A DNA stretch of 64,000 nt from Streptomyces noursei (GCF_016917755.1 NZ_CP070326.1:62001-126000), one strand, 5' to 3'; shown: positions 46,301-61,300, counted from the first letter of the stretch. The notes: generated by a model from the letters alone, not told the origin. A program made the numbers and translations.

Positions 46301-49300
46301 CAGGTACGCCGAGACGCCCTGGGCTTCCAGCGCGCCGACCCCGTCGGCGAACCGCACTGCCTCACGGACATGACCCACCCAGTACCCGGCGGAACACAGC
46401 TGTTCCTCCGTGGCGGGCTCGCCGGTGACGTTCGAGATCACGGGGATGCGCGGCGCGTGGTACGTCATGCGGTCGGCGACGGCGCGGAAGTCGGCCAGCA
46501 TCGGTTCCATGAGCGGTGAGTGGAAGGCGTGCGAGACCCGCAGCCTGGTGGTCTTGCGGCCGTCGGCTTCGAAGTGCGTCGCGATGGCGAGCACCGCGTC
46601 CTCGGCGCCGGAGACCACCACCGACGTCGGGCCGTTGATCGCCGCGATCGACACCGTCTCCGTCAGGTGCGGCAGGACCTCCTGCTCCGTCGCCCGGACG
46701 GCCACCATCGCGCCACCGGCCGGCAGCGCCTGCATCAGCCGGCCCCGGGCCGCCACCAGCGCACACGCATCCGGCAGGGAGAAGACCCCCGCGACGTGCG
46801 CCACGGCGATTTCCCCGACGGAGTGTCCCAGCAACTGGGCCGGGCGCACGCCCCACGACTCCAGCAGGCGGTACAGCGCCACCTCGATCGCGAACAAGCC
46901 CGCCTGGGCGTAAGCAGTCTGGTTCAGCGCTTCCGCGTCCTCGCCCCACACCACGTCCCGCAGGGGGCGCTCCAGATGCTCGTCCAGCGCGGCGCAGACG
47001 GCGTCGAACGCCTCCGCGAAGACCGGATAGCGGCCGTACAACTCACGTCCCATGCCGAGGCGTTGGGACCCCTGACCCGAGAACAAGAAGGCCAGCTTGC
47101 CCGTGCCGGCCCGGCCCTGCGCCACCACGGCCGCCTCGCTGCGGCCCTCGGCCAGGGCGGACAACGAGCGCAGCAGGCCCTTCCGGTCCTCGGCCAGTAT
47201 CACCGCGCGGTCCTGGAAGGCCGAGCGGCCCGTCGCCAGCGCGTAGGCGACATCCGTGGCCCGCAGCTCCGGTTCGCCGTCGGCCAGCCGGGACAGCAGT
47301 CGTGCCGCCTGGGCCCGCAACGCCGGCTCGCTCCGACCCGACAGCAGCACCGGCACCGGCGTGCCGGTCGATGCGTCGGCGGCCTCCTCCGGCTCGGGGA
47401 CGGCGGCGACCGGTTCGGGCTGTTCCAGGATCACATGCGCGTTCGTGCCACTGATGCCGAAGGAGGAGACGCCCGCACGACGTGGCCCGTCCCCCTGCCG
47501 CCACTCCACCGCGGACGTCAGCAGCTCAACGGCACCGGCGTCCCAATCCACATGCGACGACGGTTCATCCACATGCAGCGTCCGCGGAAGCACACCATGA
47601 CGCATCGCCAACACCATCTTGATCACACCCGCGACACCCGAAGCCGCCTGTGCATGACCGATGTTCGACTTGACCGAGCCCAACAACAGCGGCCGATCCG
47701 CCGACCGCCCCTGACCGTAGGTGGCCAACAGCGCCTGCGCCTCGATCGGGTCGCCCAACGTCGTACCCGTACCGTGCGCCTCCACCGCATCCACATCCGC
47801 GGCAGACAGACCCGCACTCGCCAACGCCTGTCGAATGACGCGCTGCTGCGACGGACCATTCGGCGCCGTCAACCCGTTCGACGCGCCGTCCTGATTCACC
47901 GCGCTGCCCCGCACCGTCGCCAGAATCCGGTGTCCGTTGCGGCGCGCGTCGGACAGGCGCTCCAGCACCAGGATTCCGACGCCCTCACCCCAGCCGACCC
48001 CGTCGGCCCCATCGGCGAACGCCTTGCAGCGACCATCCTGGGAGAGCCCGCCCTGGCGGGAGAACTCCACGAACGTCGCCGGGGTCGACATCACCGTCAC
48101 GCCACCCGCGAGCGCCAGCGAGCACTCGCCCTGGCGCAGCGACTGCGCGGCCAGGTGCAGCGCCACCAGAGACGACGAGCACGCCGTGTCCACCGTGATG
48201 GCGGGACCTTCGAAACCGAACGTGTACGACACCCGTCCGGAGGCGACACTGCCCGCGCTGCCGCTGCCCTGGTACCCCTCGAACTCGCGGCCGGACAGCA
48301 GCGTCGAGTAGTCGTGGTACATCACGCCGGCGAAGACGCCGGTACGGCTGCCGCGCAGCGTGGCCGGGTCCATACCGGCGCGCTCCAGCGCCTCCCAGGT
48401 CGTCTCCAGCAGCAGCCGCTGCTGGGCGTCGGTGGTCAGTGCCTCTCGGGGGCTCATCCCGAAGAACTCGGGGTCGAACTCCGCGGCCTGGTGGAGGAAG
48501 CCACCGGAGCGGGTGGCGATGGCGCCTTCGCGGTCGGGGTCGTAGGTGTCGTCGATTTCCCAGCCGCGGTCGGTGGGGAAGTCGGACACCGCGTCCACGC
48601 CCTCGGACACCAGCCGCCACAGGTCCTCGGGCGAGGCGACGCCGCCCGGGAAGCGGCAGCTCATGCCGACGATCACCACGGGGTCGTCCGCCAGGGACGG
48701 GAGGGCGGACACCGGGAGCGGCGTCTCGGTCTCCGCGCCGAACAACTCGTCCAGGAGGTGACCCGCCAGGGCGTCGGCCGTCGGATAGTCGAACACGGCC
48801 GTCGCCGGGAGCCGCAGTCCGGTGGTCTTGCCCAGCAGGTTGCGGAGTTCGATGGCGGTCAGGGAGTCGAAGCCGAGGTCCTGGAAGGCCCGGTCCGGGT
48901 CGACCGTCTCAGGGCTCGCGTGGCCCAGGACCGTCGCGATCTGGACACGTACGACATCCAGCAGCGCCGCGCGCCGCTCCGCCATGGACAGCCCGGTCAG
49001 GCGCTGCGCGATGCCGGATGCCTCGACGGCACCGGATCGGCGGGTCCGCGTACGGACCAGGCCACGCAGCAGTGCCTGGGGCTCGCCCTGCGCGCGGAGC
49101 GCCGCGAGGTCCAGGCGGACGGGCAACGGCGCGGGCTCGGTGGTGCCGAGCGCGGCGTCGAAGAGCGCCAGTCCCTCCTCGACGGACAGCGGCGGCATGC
49201 CCTGACGGGCGATCCGCTGCACGTCCGCATCGGTCAGCGCACCGGTCATCCCGCTGTCCTGGGACCACGGCCCCCACGCCAACGACACCGCGGGCAGACC

Positions 49301-52300
49301 CGCCGCACGACGATGCCGCGCCAACGCGTCCAAGAACGCGTTGCCCGCCGCGTAGTTCCCCTGACCGGAACTGCCGAACGCCCCCGCCACGGACGAGAAC
49401 ACCACGAACGCGTCCAGGTCCAGATGCCTGGTCGCCTCGTGCAGATGCCACGCCGCGTCCACCTTCGGACGCAGCACCGCAGCCAACCGCTCCGCGGTCA
49501 ACGACTCCACCACACCGTCATCCAACACACCGGCGGTATGCACCACCGCACCGATCCGATACCGCGCCACCAGATCAGCCACCGCCGCCGGGTCCGACAC
49601 ATCGCACGCCTCGACGGCTACTTCGGCGTCGCCGCCGCGGAGCTCGGCCACGAGCTCCGGAACCCCCTCGGCAGCCTGGCCTCTCCGACTGACCAGCAGC
49701 AGACTCCGCACCCCATGCGCGGCCACCAAATGCCGTGCGACAGCGCGCCCCAGGCCACCGGTGCCACCAGTGATCAGAACCGTGCCGGAGGTGGCCCAGG
49801 TCATCGTGTGCTCGGACTGGGTCCGGGCCAGTCGCGGTGCCAGCACTTCGCCGCCACGCACCAGCAGTTCGGGCTCGTCGGTCGCGAGCCCTTGCGCCAG
49901 CACGGTCACATCGGCGGCGTCGTCCAGGTCCACCAGGCCGAAGCGGCCGGGGTTCTCCGACTGCGCCGACCGCACCAGGCCCTGGACGGCGCCGGCCGCG
50001 AGATCCGCACCGGACACCGCGCCACGCGTCACGAACACCAGGCGCGAGGAGGCGAACCGCTCCTCGGCCAGCCAGGACTGGACCAGGTCCAAGGCCCAGG
50101 CGGCCGTGCGATGCACGGACTCCACCACGTCGCCGCCACCGGCGGGCGGTGCGACCAGGACCGTCCCGGGCACGGTCGCTCCCGCCAGGGTCTCCAGCTC
50201 CCCGAGGTCCGACAGTGGCTCGCCGTCCGGAGCGGTGCCGAGCTCGACGCGTTCGTCGTTGAGCGGGACGGGCGCCCAGTCGACCTTGAAGAGGGCGTCA
50301 CGGCCGGCGGCCTGCACCTGCCCGGCCGAGAGCGGACGCACCACCAGCGACTCCACGGAGGCCACCGGCGCGCCGGAGGTGTCCGCCATCGCGACCGACA
50401 TCCCATTGGCCGTGCCACGGATCCGGACACGGAGGTGGGAGGCCCCGGAGGCGTGCAGGGAGACTCCGCTCCACGCGAAGGGGACTCCGCCCGCTTCCAC
50501 GCCGCCCGACGCCGCCGCGTGCAGAGCGGCGTCGAAGAGCGCGGGGTGCAGGCCGTAGGCACGGCCCTCCGTGCCTTCCGGAAGGCTCACGTCGGCGTAG
50601 ACCTCCTCGCCGCGCTTCCACGCCGCACGCAGGCCCCGGAACACCGGGCCGTACGTGAGCCCTGCATCGGCGAGTGTGTCGTAGCAGTCCGCCACGTCCA
50701 CCGGCTCCGCGCCCTTGGGGGGCCATTCCGCGAGGTCGAAGGCGACCGCTTCGGCCCCCGAGGTCACCACGCCGCTGGCGTGCAGTGTCCAGGGGCCCTC
50801 GCCCTCACGCGCATGTACCGACGCCGACCGGCGGCCCGAACCATCCGGTTCGCCCAGCCACACCTGTACCTGTACGCCGCTGCCCGATGCGGGCAGCACC
50901 AGCGGCGCGGCCAACGTCAGTTCCTCCAGCAGGTCACAGCCGACCTCGTCGGCTGCCCGCAGCACCAGTTCCACCAGTGCCGTGCCGGGCACCAGCACGG
51001 ACCCCAGCACCACGTGATCCGCCAGCCACGGATGCGCGGAGACCGACAGCCGACCGGTGAACAACAGCCCACCCGAGCCCGCCAGTTGCACCGCCGCACC
51101 GAGCAGCGGATGCTCCGCGGAATCCAGGCCCGCGAACCGCACATCACCCGAGCGCGCCACCCGGCCCGACGGCCAGAACCGTTCGTGCTGGAACGCATAC
51201 GTCGGCAGATCCATCCACCGCGCACCCGTACCGGCGTACAGCGCCGCCCAGTCCATGCTCGCGCCCCGGACGTACAGCTGCGCCAGGGCACCCAGCAGTT
51301 CCGTCTGCTCCGGCCGGCCCTTGCGCAGTGCGGGAGCGAGCTCGGCGTCGTCCGGTAGCGACTCCTGCGCCATCGCCGACAGCACGCCGTCCGGGCCGAG
51401 TTCGAGGAAGCGCGTCACCCCCTCTGCGTGCAGAGCCGCCACCCCGTCCGCGAAGCGCACCGCTTCGCGGACGTGCCGGACCCAGTAGTCGGCCTGGCCG
51501 AGCTGTTCGGGCTGGGCGATCCGGCCCGTCAGGTTCGAGACGACGGGGATCGTCGGCGTGCCGAAGGACAGCCGTGCCACCACCGCGCGGAAGTCGGCCA
51601 GCATCGGTTCCATGAGCGGTGAGTGGAAGGCGTGCGAGACCCGCAGCCTGGTGGTCTTGCGGCCCTCCCCCTCGAAGTGCGCCGCGATCGACAGGACCGT
51701 CTCCTCGGCGCCGGAGACCACCACCGACGTCGGGCCGTTGATCGCCGCGATCGACACCGTCTCCGTCAGGTGCGGCAGAACCTCCTGCTCCGTCGCCCGG
51801 ACGGCCACCATCGCGCCACCGGCCGGCAGCGCCTGCATCAGCCGGCCCCGGGCCGCCACCAGCGCACACGCATCCGGCAGGGAGAAGACCCCCGCCACGT
51901 GCGCCGCGGCGACTTCACCGATCGAATGCCCCGTCACGAAGTCGGCGCGAGCGCCCCACGACTCCGCCAACCGGTACAGCGCCACCTCGATCGCGAACAA
52001 CCCGGCCTGGGCGTAGGCCGTCTGGTTCAGCAGCTCCGCATCCTCGCCCCACACCACGTCCCGCAGGGGGCGCTCCAGATGCTCGTCCAACGCGGCACAC
52101 ACCGCATCGAACGCCTCCGCGAAGACCGGATGACGAGCATGCAGCTCACGGCCCATTCCCAGGCGTTGCGAACCCTGGCCCGAGAACAAGAAGGCCGTCT
52201 TCCCCCCGCCGGAGGTGCCCTCCGCCAGACCTGCGTCGGCCTCGCCCACCGCGAGTGCGGACAGGGCGAGCACCAGCGCCTCGCAGTCCTGTCCCCACAC

Positions 52301-55300
52301 CACGGCGCGATGGGGGAAGCTCGTCCGTCCGGTCACCAGCGAGTGGCCGATGTCCCGTGCGGACCGCGTATCACGGCCGGCGACGAGCGGCAGCAGGCGT
52401 GCCGCCTGGCCGCGCAGCGCGACCTCGTTCCTGGCGGAGAGCACCCACGCCAGGGCGCCGGGCTCGTCTCCGACCGCATCCGGTACGGCGTCGTCCGCAA
52501 TCGGCTCGGGCTGCTCCAGGATGACGTGCGCGTTCGTCCCGCTGACGCCGAAGGAGGAGACGCCCGCACGACGCGGCCCGTCGCCCTGTGGCCACTGCGT
52601 CTCGGACGTCAGCAACTCCACGGCGCCGGCGCTCCAGTCCACGTGCGTCGACGGCTGGTCGACGTGCAGCGTCCGGGGCAGCACACCGTGCCGCATCGCC
52701 AACACCATCTTGATGACACCGGCGACGCCGGAAGCCGCCTGCGCATGACCGACGTTGGACTTGACCGTACCCACCAGCAACGGCCGGTCCTCCGGCCGCT
52801 CGCGACCGTAGGTGGCCAACAGCGCCTGCGCCTCGATCGGGTCACCCAACGTCGTACCCGTACCGTGCGCCTCGACCGCGTCCACGTCCGCCGCCGACAG
52901 ACCCGCGCTGGCCAACGCCTGCCGGATCACCCGCTGCTGGGACGGGCCGTTCGGCGCGGTCAACCCGTTCGACGCACCGTCCTGGTTCACCGCGGAACCA
53001 CGCACCACCGCCAGCACCCGGTGCCCGAGACGGCGCGCGTCCGACAGGCGCTCCAGCACGAGCATGCCGACGCCCTCGCCCCAGCCGACACCGTCGGCCG
53101 CGTCGGAGAACGCCTTGCAGCGCCCGTCCGCCGCCAGTCCGCGCTGACGCGAGAACTCCACGAACGTCGTCGGGGTGGACATCACCGTCACGCCACCGGC
53201 GAGCGCCAGCGAGCACTCCCCCGCCCGCAGCGCCTGGGCCGCCAGGTGCAACGCCACCAGCGACGACGAGCACGCGGTGTCCACCGTCACCGCCGGACCC
53301 TCGAAACCGAAGGTGTAGGACACCCGGCCGGAGGCGATGCTCGCCGCGCTGCCGTTGCTGCGGAAGCCCTCGAACTGGTCGCCGACGAGGAGGTCTTCGT
53401 AATCGGTGTACATCACTCCCGCGAAGACACCGGTCCGGCTGCCGCGCAGCGACGACGGGTCGATGCCGGTCCGTTCGATGGCCTCCCAGGTCGTTTCCAG
53501 CAGCAGCCGCTGCTGCGAGTCCGTCGCCAGCGCTTCCCGGGGGCTCATCCCGAAGAACTCGGGGTCGAACTCCGCGGCCTGGTGAAGGAAGCCACCGGAG
53601 CGCGTGTACGAGGTACCGAACGCCTCGGGGTCCGGGTTGTGGAGGGCCGCCATGTCCCAACCACGGTCGGTGGGGAAGTCCGAGATCGCGTCCACGCCCT
53701 CGGACACCAGCCGCCACAGGTCCTCGGGCGAGGCGACGCCTCCCGGGTAGCGGCAGCTCATGCCGACGATCACCACCGGGTCGTCCGCGGCCCCCGCCGG
53801 TGACGGCACTGTCGGCAGCTCGACCTCCTCCTGCGCGTCGAACAACTCGTCGAGCAGGAAGTCGACGAGCGTGCCGGCCGTGGGGTAGTCGAAGACGGCG
53901 GTGGACGAAAGGCGCATGCCGGTCGCGTCGTTGAGCCGGTTGCGCAGCTCGACCGCGGTCAGCGAGTCGAAGCCGAGGTCCTGGAAGGCCCGGTCCGGGT
54001 CGACGGTCTCCGGGTTCGCGTGGCCCAGGACCACGGCGATCTGGGCGCGTACCAGGTCCAGCAGCGCCTCGCGCCGTTCCACCGCGCCCAGTCCGGACAG
54101 GCGCCCCACCAGGCCGGCGACAGCGGTCGAGCCGGCCACCGTCGAGCGCCGGGCGCGGGTCCTGATCAGGCCGCGCAACAGTGCGGGCACCTCTCCCTGC
54201 TCGCGCAAGCCCGCCAGGTCGAAGCGCACGGGGAGCATGTGGGCGTCCCCGGCCGCCAGTGCGGCGTCGAAGAGGGCGACGCCCTGCTCGGCGGAGAGCG
54301 GGGGCATGCCCTGGCGGGCGATGCGCTGCAGATCTGCGTCGGTGAGGGTGCCGGTCATGCCGCTGTCCTGGGACCAGGGACCCCACGCCAACGACACCGC
54401 AGGCAGACCCGCCGCACGACGATGCTGCGCCAAACCGTCCAAGAAGGCGTTGGCCGCCGCGTAGTTGGCCTGGCCGGAACTGCCGATCGTGCCGGCCACG
54501 GACGAGAACACCACGAACGCGTCCAAGTCCCTGCCCTTGGTGGCCTCGTGCAGATGCCACGCCGCATCCACCTTCGGACGCAACACCGCAGCCAACCGCT
54601 CCGGCGTCAACGACGCCACCACACCGTCGTCCAACACGCCGGCCGTATGCACCACGGCCGATGGAGCATGACGGACGATCAGGTCCGCTACAGCCACCGC
54701 ATCGGACACGTCACACGCCTCCACGAGGGCCTGCGCACCGTGCTCGGCCAGCTCGGCGACCAGTTCCTCGGCCCCCTCCGCAGCCGGACCACGACGGCTC
54801 ACCAGCAGCAGGCTCCGCACCCCGTGCTCGACCACCAGATGCCGGGCCACCGTACGACCCAGACCACCCGTACCGCCGGTGATCAGGACCGTGCCGGCCG
54901 CGTCCCAGACATGGGCCTGCTGCGCCTGGGCGCGGGCCAGTCGCGGGGCCAGCGCCTCGCCGCCGCGCAGCGACAGCTGCGGCTCGTCCGACGCCAACGC
55001 CCTTGGCAGGATCGCCACTTCGGCATCCTCGTCCAGGTCCACCAGGACGAAGCGGCCCGGGTTCTCCGACTGCGCCGACCGCACCAGGCCCCACACCGCG
55101 GCGGCCGCGAGGTCCGCTCCGACGACCGCGCCGCGCGTGACGAACACCAGGCGCGAGGTGGCGAACCGGTCGTCCGCCAGCCACGACTGCATCGTGTCCA
55201 GCGCCCGCGCAGTAGCGGCGTGGACGGACTCCACCGTGTCGGGTCCGTCGGGGGCGGCCGCCACCGGCGCCAACACCGTGCCGTGCGCCCGGCCGGATGC

Positions 55301-58300
55301 GGCGAGGGAGTCCAGATCCGCGTAGTGCTCGACCAGGTCCGCGGACCACTCGGCCGACGATCCCTCGGGGACGCCGATCGCGGCGACGGACTCCGCTGCG
55401 CCGGCCGGGGGCAGGCGTACGGGGGTCCACTGGACGCGGAAGAGCGCGTCGCGGCCGACCGGGTTCGTGCCGCTGTCCCACTGGTCGGCGGAGACCTGCC
55501 GCACGACGAGAGCGCCGATGGAGGCTACGGCTCCGCCCGCGGTGTCGGCGACGTCCACGGATACCGTGTCGCCACCGTGGCGAGTGACCCGGACCCGTAC
55601 CGCCGCGGCGCCGGAGGCGTGCAGCGAGACACCTTCCCAGGCGAACGGCACGACGTTCTGCTCGATGCCGTTGAACGTCACGACGTGCAGGGCCGCGTCG
55701 AGCAGCGCCGGGTGCAGGCCGTAGGACGGTGCTTCGCCTTCGGCGGCGACCGGCAGGGCGACGTCGGCGAAGACCTCGTCGCCACGGCGCCATGCGGCGC
55801 GCAGGCCCTGGAAGTGCGGGCCGTAGTCGAATCCGCGGTCGGCCAGGCGAGGGTAGAAGTCGGTCAGGTCGACGGGCTCGGCGTCGGCGGGCGGCCAGGG
55901 CGCCGCGGCGAAGTCGATGTCGGTGGCGGCCGGCCGCGGGTCGACGGCGAGTGCGCCGGTGGCGTGCTGCACCCACGGGTGGTCGCCGTCGCCCTCGACC
56001 CTGGAGCGTGCGCTGAAGGTGCGGCGTCCCGCCTCATCGGCGGGGCCCACGTGCAGCTGGAGGTGCACGCCGCCGTGCTCGGGCAGGACGAGCGGGGCGG
56101 CCAGGGTCAGTTCGTCGACGCGGTCGCAGCCCACCTCGTCGGCGGCGCGGACCGCGAGTTCGACGAATGCCGTGCCCGGCAGCAGGACCGAGCCCATGAT
56201 GGCGTGTCCGGCCAGCCACGGGTGGGAGGCGAGCGACAGGCGCGTGGTGAACAGCACACCGTCGCCGTCGGGCAGTTCCACGGCGGCGCTCAACAGCGGG
56301 TGCCCGGCGGCTTCGAGGCCGACGGCGCCGATGTCCCCGGTGCGGGTGTGGTCGGGCGTCGGCCAGTACCGCTGGTGCTGGAAGGCGTACGTCGGCAGGT
56401 CGACGGTGCGCGCGTCCCGGACAGCCGGGAACGAGGTCCAGTCGATCTCCGCGCCGCGCACGTGCAGTTGGGTCAGGGCCCCGAGGAGGGTCGCCTCCTC
56501 GGGGCGGTCCCGGCGCAGGGCGGGGACGAGAACGCTCTCCGCGGGAGCGCTCGGGTCGGCGGTGTCGCCGTCCGGGAGCGACTCGCGGGCCATGGCCGTG
56601 AGCGTGCCGTCGGGGCCCAGTTCCAGGAAGCGCGTCACACCCTGCGCGCTCAGGGCGCGGATGCCGTCGGCGAAGCGCACCGCTGCGCGCACGTGGGTCA
56701 CCCAGTACTCGGGGGTGCGCAGTTGGTCCGGGGTGGCGAGTGCGCCGGTCACGTTCGAGACGACGGACAGTTCCGGCGCGCCGTAGGACAGGCCCTCGGC
56801 GACGGCGCGGAAGTCGGCCAGCATCGGCTCCATCAGCGGTGAGTGGAAGGCGTGCGAGACCCGCAGTCGGGTGGTCTTGCGGCCCTCCGCTTCGAAGTGC
56901 GCGGTGAGCGCGTGCACGGCGGCCTCGGCGCCGGAGACCACGGTGGCCCGGGGGCCGTTCACGGCGGCGATCGCGACGTCGTCGGTCAGGTGCGGGAGCA
57001 CCTCCTCCTCGGTGGCCTGGAGCGCCACCATCGCGCCGCCGGCGGGCAGTGCCTGCATCAGCCGTCCGCGGGCCGCCACCAGTGCACAGGCATCGGCCAG
57101 GGAGAACACCCCGGCGACATGCGCGGCGGCGATCTCGCCCACGGAGTGTCCGGCCACGTACTGCGGGCTGACGCCCCAGGACTCCACGAGCCGGAACAGG
57201 GCCACCTCGATGGCGAACAGTCCGGCCTGGGCGTAGGCCGTCTGGTTCAGCTCTTCCGCGTCCTCGCCCCACACCACGTCCCGCAGGGGGCGGTCCAGGT
57301 GCTCGTCCAGGGCGGCGCATACGGCGTCGAACGCCGCCGCGAAGACCGGATAGCGGCCGTACAACTCGCGGCCCATGCCGAGGCGTTGTGCCCCTTGGCC
57401 GGAGAAGAGGACGGCGTCCCGGCCGGGGTGGGCCGTGCCGGTGTCCAGGGCGGGGTCGGCCTCACCGGCGGCGAGTGCGGTCAGGGCCCGCAGCGTGGTG
57501 GCGTGGTCGTGGGCGCGGACGGCCGCGCGGTGGGCGAAGGCCGTGCGGCGCGTCAGCGTGTGGGAGACGTCCGTGAGCCGAGGCGCGGCCTCGCGGTCGA
57601 GGTGGGAGTGGAGTCGGGCCGCCTGGGAGCGCAGGGCGCTCTCGCTCTTGGCGGAGAGCAGCAGCGGTACCGTCCCTTCAGGGGTGGCGTCCGTGCCGTC
57701 GTGGGTGGCGGCGGGTGCTGCGGGTTCTGTGGCCGGGGGCAGTTCCAGGACCACGTGTGCGTTGGTACCGCTGATGCCGAACGCGGAGACGGCGGCCCGT
57801 CGCGGGTGGCCGGTCTCGGGCCAGTCCGTGTTCTCGGTGAGCAGTTCGACGGCGCCGGCGGTCCAGTCGACGTGCCCGGTGGGTTCGTCGACGTGCAGGG
57901 TGCGCGGCAGCATTCCGTGCCGCATCGCCAGCACCATCTTCATCACGCCCGCCACACCGGCGGCGGCCTGGGTGTGTCCGAGGTTGGACTTCACCGCGCC
58001 CAGCAGCAACGGCTGCTCCGGCGGGTGCTCCTGGCCGTAGGTGGCCAGCAGTGCCTGGGCCTCGATCGGGTCGCCGAGCGTCGTACCCGTGCCGTGCGCC
58101 TCCACGGCGTCGACTTCGGAGGCGGCCAGCTGGGCGTTGGCCAGGGCCTGTCGGATCACACGCTGCTGGGAGGGGCCGCTGGGTGCGCTCAGGCCGTTGG
58201 ACGCGCCGTCCTGGTTGACGGCCGAGCCGCGGACGACGGCGAGGATCTGGTGGCCGTTGCGGCGGGCGTCGGACAGCCGCTCCACCAGCAGCAGGCCGAC

Positions 58301-61300
58301 GCCCTCGCTCCAGCCGGTTCCGTCGGCGGCCGACGCGAACGGCTTGCAGCGGCCATCGGGGGCCAGCCCACGCTGCCGGGCGAACTCCACGAAGGAGGAC
58401 GGCGTGGACATCACCGTCACGCCGCCCGCCACCGCCAGCGAGCACTCGCCCTGGCGCAGCGACTGCGCGGCCATGTGCAGGGCCACCAGCGAGGAGGAGC
58501 ACGCCGTGTCCACCGTCACGGCCGGTCCTTCGAAGCCGAAGGTGTAGGAGACCCGGCCCGAGACGACGCTCATCGCGTTGCCGGTGAGCCGGTGCCCGCT
58601 TGCCTCGTCCTGTGCGGTGTCCAGCACCGTGCCGTAGTCCTGGGTGTTGGTGCCGGCGAAGACACCGGTGCTGCTGCCGCGCAGGGACTCCGGGTCGATT
58701 CCGGCCTGTTCGAGCACCTCCCAGGTGGTTTCCAGGAGCAGCCGCTGCTGCGGGTCCATGGCGAGGGCCTCGCGCGGCGAGATGCCGAAGAAGTCCGCGT
58801 CGAAGCCGGCCACGCCGTGCAGGAAGCCGCCGCCGCGGGCGTAGCTGGTGCCCTGGTGGTCGGGGTCGGGGTGGAAGACCCGGTCCAGGTCCCAGCCGCG
58901 GTCGGCCGGCATGGGGGTGATGGCGTCGCCGCCCTCGGCCAGGAGCCGCCACAGGGCCGCGGGTGAGTCCACGCCGCCGGGGAAGCGGCAGGCCATGCCG
59001 ACGATCGCCACCGGTTCGTCGAGGGTGGCGGCCGACGCCCGCACGACCGTGGCGGGGCCCGCGGCGCCGAGGACCTCGGCGCGCAGGTACGCGGCGACCG
59101 CGACGGAAGTGGGGTGGTCGAACAGCAGGGTGGTGGGCAGCCGCAGGCCCGTCGCGGCGGAGAGCCGGTTGCGCAGGTCGACCGCCATCAGCGAGTCGAA
59201 TCCCTGCTCGCGGAAGGCGCGTTGGGCGTCGACGGTGTCCGGTGAGGGGTGGCCGAGGACCTTGGCGGCCTCTTCCCTGACCATGGCCAGGAACGCCTTT
59301 TCCTGTTCGGCGGGCGGCAGTGCACCGATCCGGTCGCGAAGGGGGGAGGCTTCCCCGCGCGGGCCGTCCGCGGGGCGGACCGCGCGGCGGGCCTCGGGCA
59401 GGTCGCCGATGAGGGGGCTGGGGCGGACGGCGGTCAGGGCGGGGGCGTAGGCGCTCCAGTCGATGTCGGCCACGGTCATGTGCGTCATGCCCTGGGCGAG
59501 GGCCTGGCGCAGGGCGGCGAGCGCGGGGGCCGGGGGCATGGGCAGCAGCCCGTCGCGGCGCATCCGGTCGGCGGCGTCGCTGTCGGTGGCCATGCCGTCG
59601 CCCGCCCAGGGGCCCCAGGACACGGAGGTGGCCGGGAGCCCCTGCCGGTGGCGGTGCTCGGCGAGGGCGTCCAGGTAGGCGTTGGCGGCGGCGTAGTTGG
59701 CCTGGCCGGCATTGCCCAGGACGCCGACGATGGAGGAGAACAGCACGAAGTGGTCCAGGTCCAGGTCCCGGGTGAGTTCGTGCAGGTTCTGCGCGGCCTG
59801 CGCCTTGGGGCGCAGCACGGTCTCGAAGCGCTCGGGGGTGAGCGCGTCCAGCACGCCGTCGTCGAGGACGCCCGCGGCGTGGACGACGCCGGTGAGCGGC
59901 AGGTGGGGCGGGATGTCCGCGAGGACGGCCGCCAGGGCGTCGCGGTCGGCGGCGTCGCAGGCGGCCAGGGTCACCTCGACGCCGCGGTCGGTGAGTGCGG
60001 CCGCGAGTTCCGGTGCGCCGGGGGCCTGTGGGCCGCGGCGGCTGGTGAGCACGAGGTGTTGGGCTCCGGCGTCGACCAGCCAGTGGGCGAGGTGGGTGCC
60101 GAGGGCGCCGGTGCCGCCGGTGACCAGGACGGTGCCGTGGGTGTGCCACGGGGCGTCGGTGTCGCCGGGGGTGACCCGTTCCAGGCGGCGGGTGAAGACC
60201 CCGGCCGGGCGGATCGCGACCTGGTCCTCCTCCCCCGCGAGGGTGCGCAGCAGCGCGGCGACGGTCCGCCCGTCCAGGTTCTCGGGGAGGTCGACGAGCC
60301 CGCCCCAGGTCTGCGGGGACTCCAGCGCGGCGACCCGGCCCAGGCCCCATGTCTGGGCCTGTACGGGGTGGGTGAGTGCCTCGTGCCGGTCGACGGCGAC
60401 GGCGCCGCGGGTCACGCACCACAGCGGTGCCTGGATGCCCGCGGTCTCCAGGGCGCGCAGCAGGGTGGTGGCGGCGGCCACGCCACGGGGTACGGAGGGC
60501 AGGTGCGGGTGGGGTCGTTCGTCGAGGGCCAGCAGGGAGAGCACGCCGTCGAGGGGGGCGTCGGGTCGGGCGAGGGGGTCGCCGGGCTCGTCTGTGTCGG
60601 GCAGTTCCCGTACGTCGGTGTGCAGGCCCTGGTCGCGCAGGGCGTCCAGGAGGCGGACGGTCCACGGGTCGTCGGTGCGGCCGTGGGGCAGGACGACGAG
60701 CCAGTGCCCCGTGGCGGCGGGGCCGTTGGAGGCGGTGCGCGGGGTCCAGTGGGTGCGGTAGCTGAAGCGGTCCGCGGCGGCCTGGATCCGGCGCTGTCGG
60801 TGCCAGGACGAGAGGGTGGGCAGGAGGCTGCCGAGGGAGTCCGCGTCGCTGCCGTCGATGGCGAGGACGGCCGACAGCTCCTGGAGGTCCTCGCGTTCGA
60901 CGGCGGCCCAGAATCCGGCCTCGCCCGCCACGGCGTCGGCCGCTTCCGCCGGCTCGGGGTCGGCCGGGTCCAGCCAGTACCACTGGCGCTGGAAGGCGTA
61001 GGTGGGCAGTCGCACGTGGGGAGCGTTGCGGGCGCCGAGGCAGGCGGACCAGTCGACGTGGACGCCGTGCGCGAAGGCGGTGGCGATGCCCGTGGTGAGG
61101 GTGGAGGCTTCCGGGCGGCCGGTGCGCAGCAGGGAGACGAGGACAGGGGGGACGGGCTCGTCGAGGGTGGTCAGGCAGTCCTGGACCATGGGGGTGAGGA
61201 CGCCGTCGGGGCCGATCTCCACGAAGGTGGTGACGCCCTCGGCTTCGAGGGTGCGCACGGCGGCGCAGAAGCGGACCGCTTCGCGGACCTGTCGGACCCA

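Noticed and set aside
46520..51358. A 1,612-codon plus-strand frame
   Set aside because: Antisense shadow of PKS modules 3 and 4, with the same repetitive structure as the modules themselves.
46599..51895. Direct repeats as a mobile element or CRISPR-like array
   Set aside because: They are conserved in-frame domains of successive PKS modules, with a period equal to module length.
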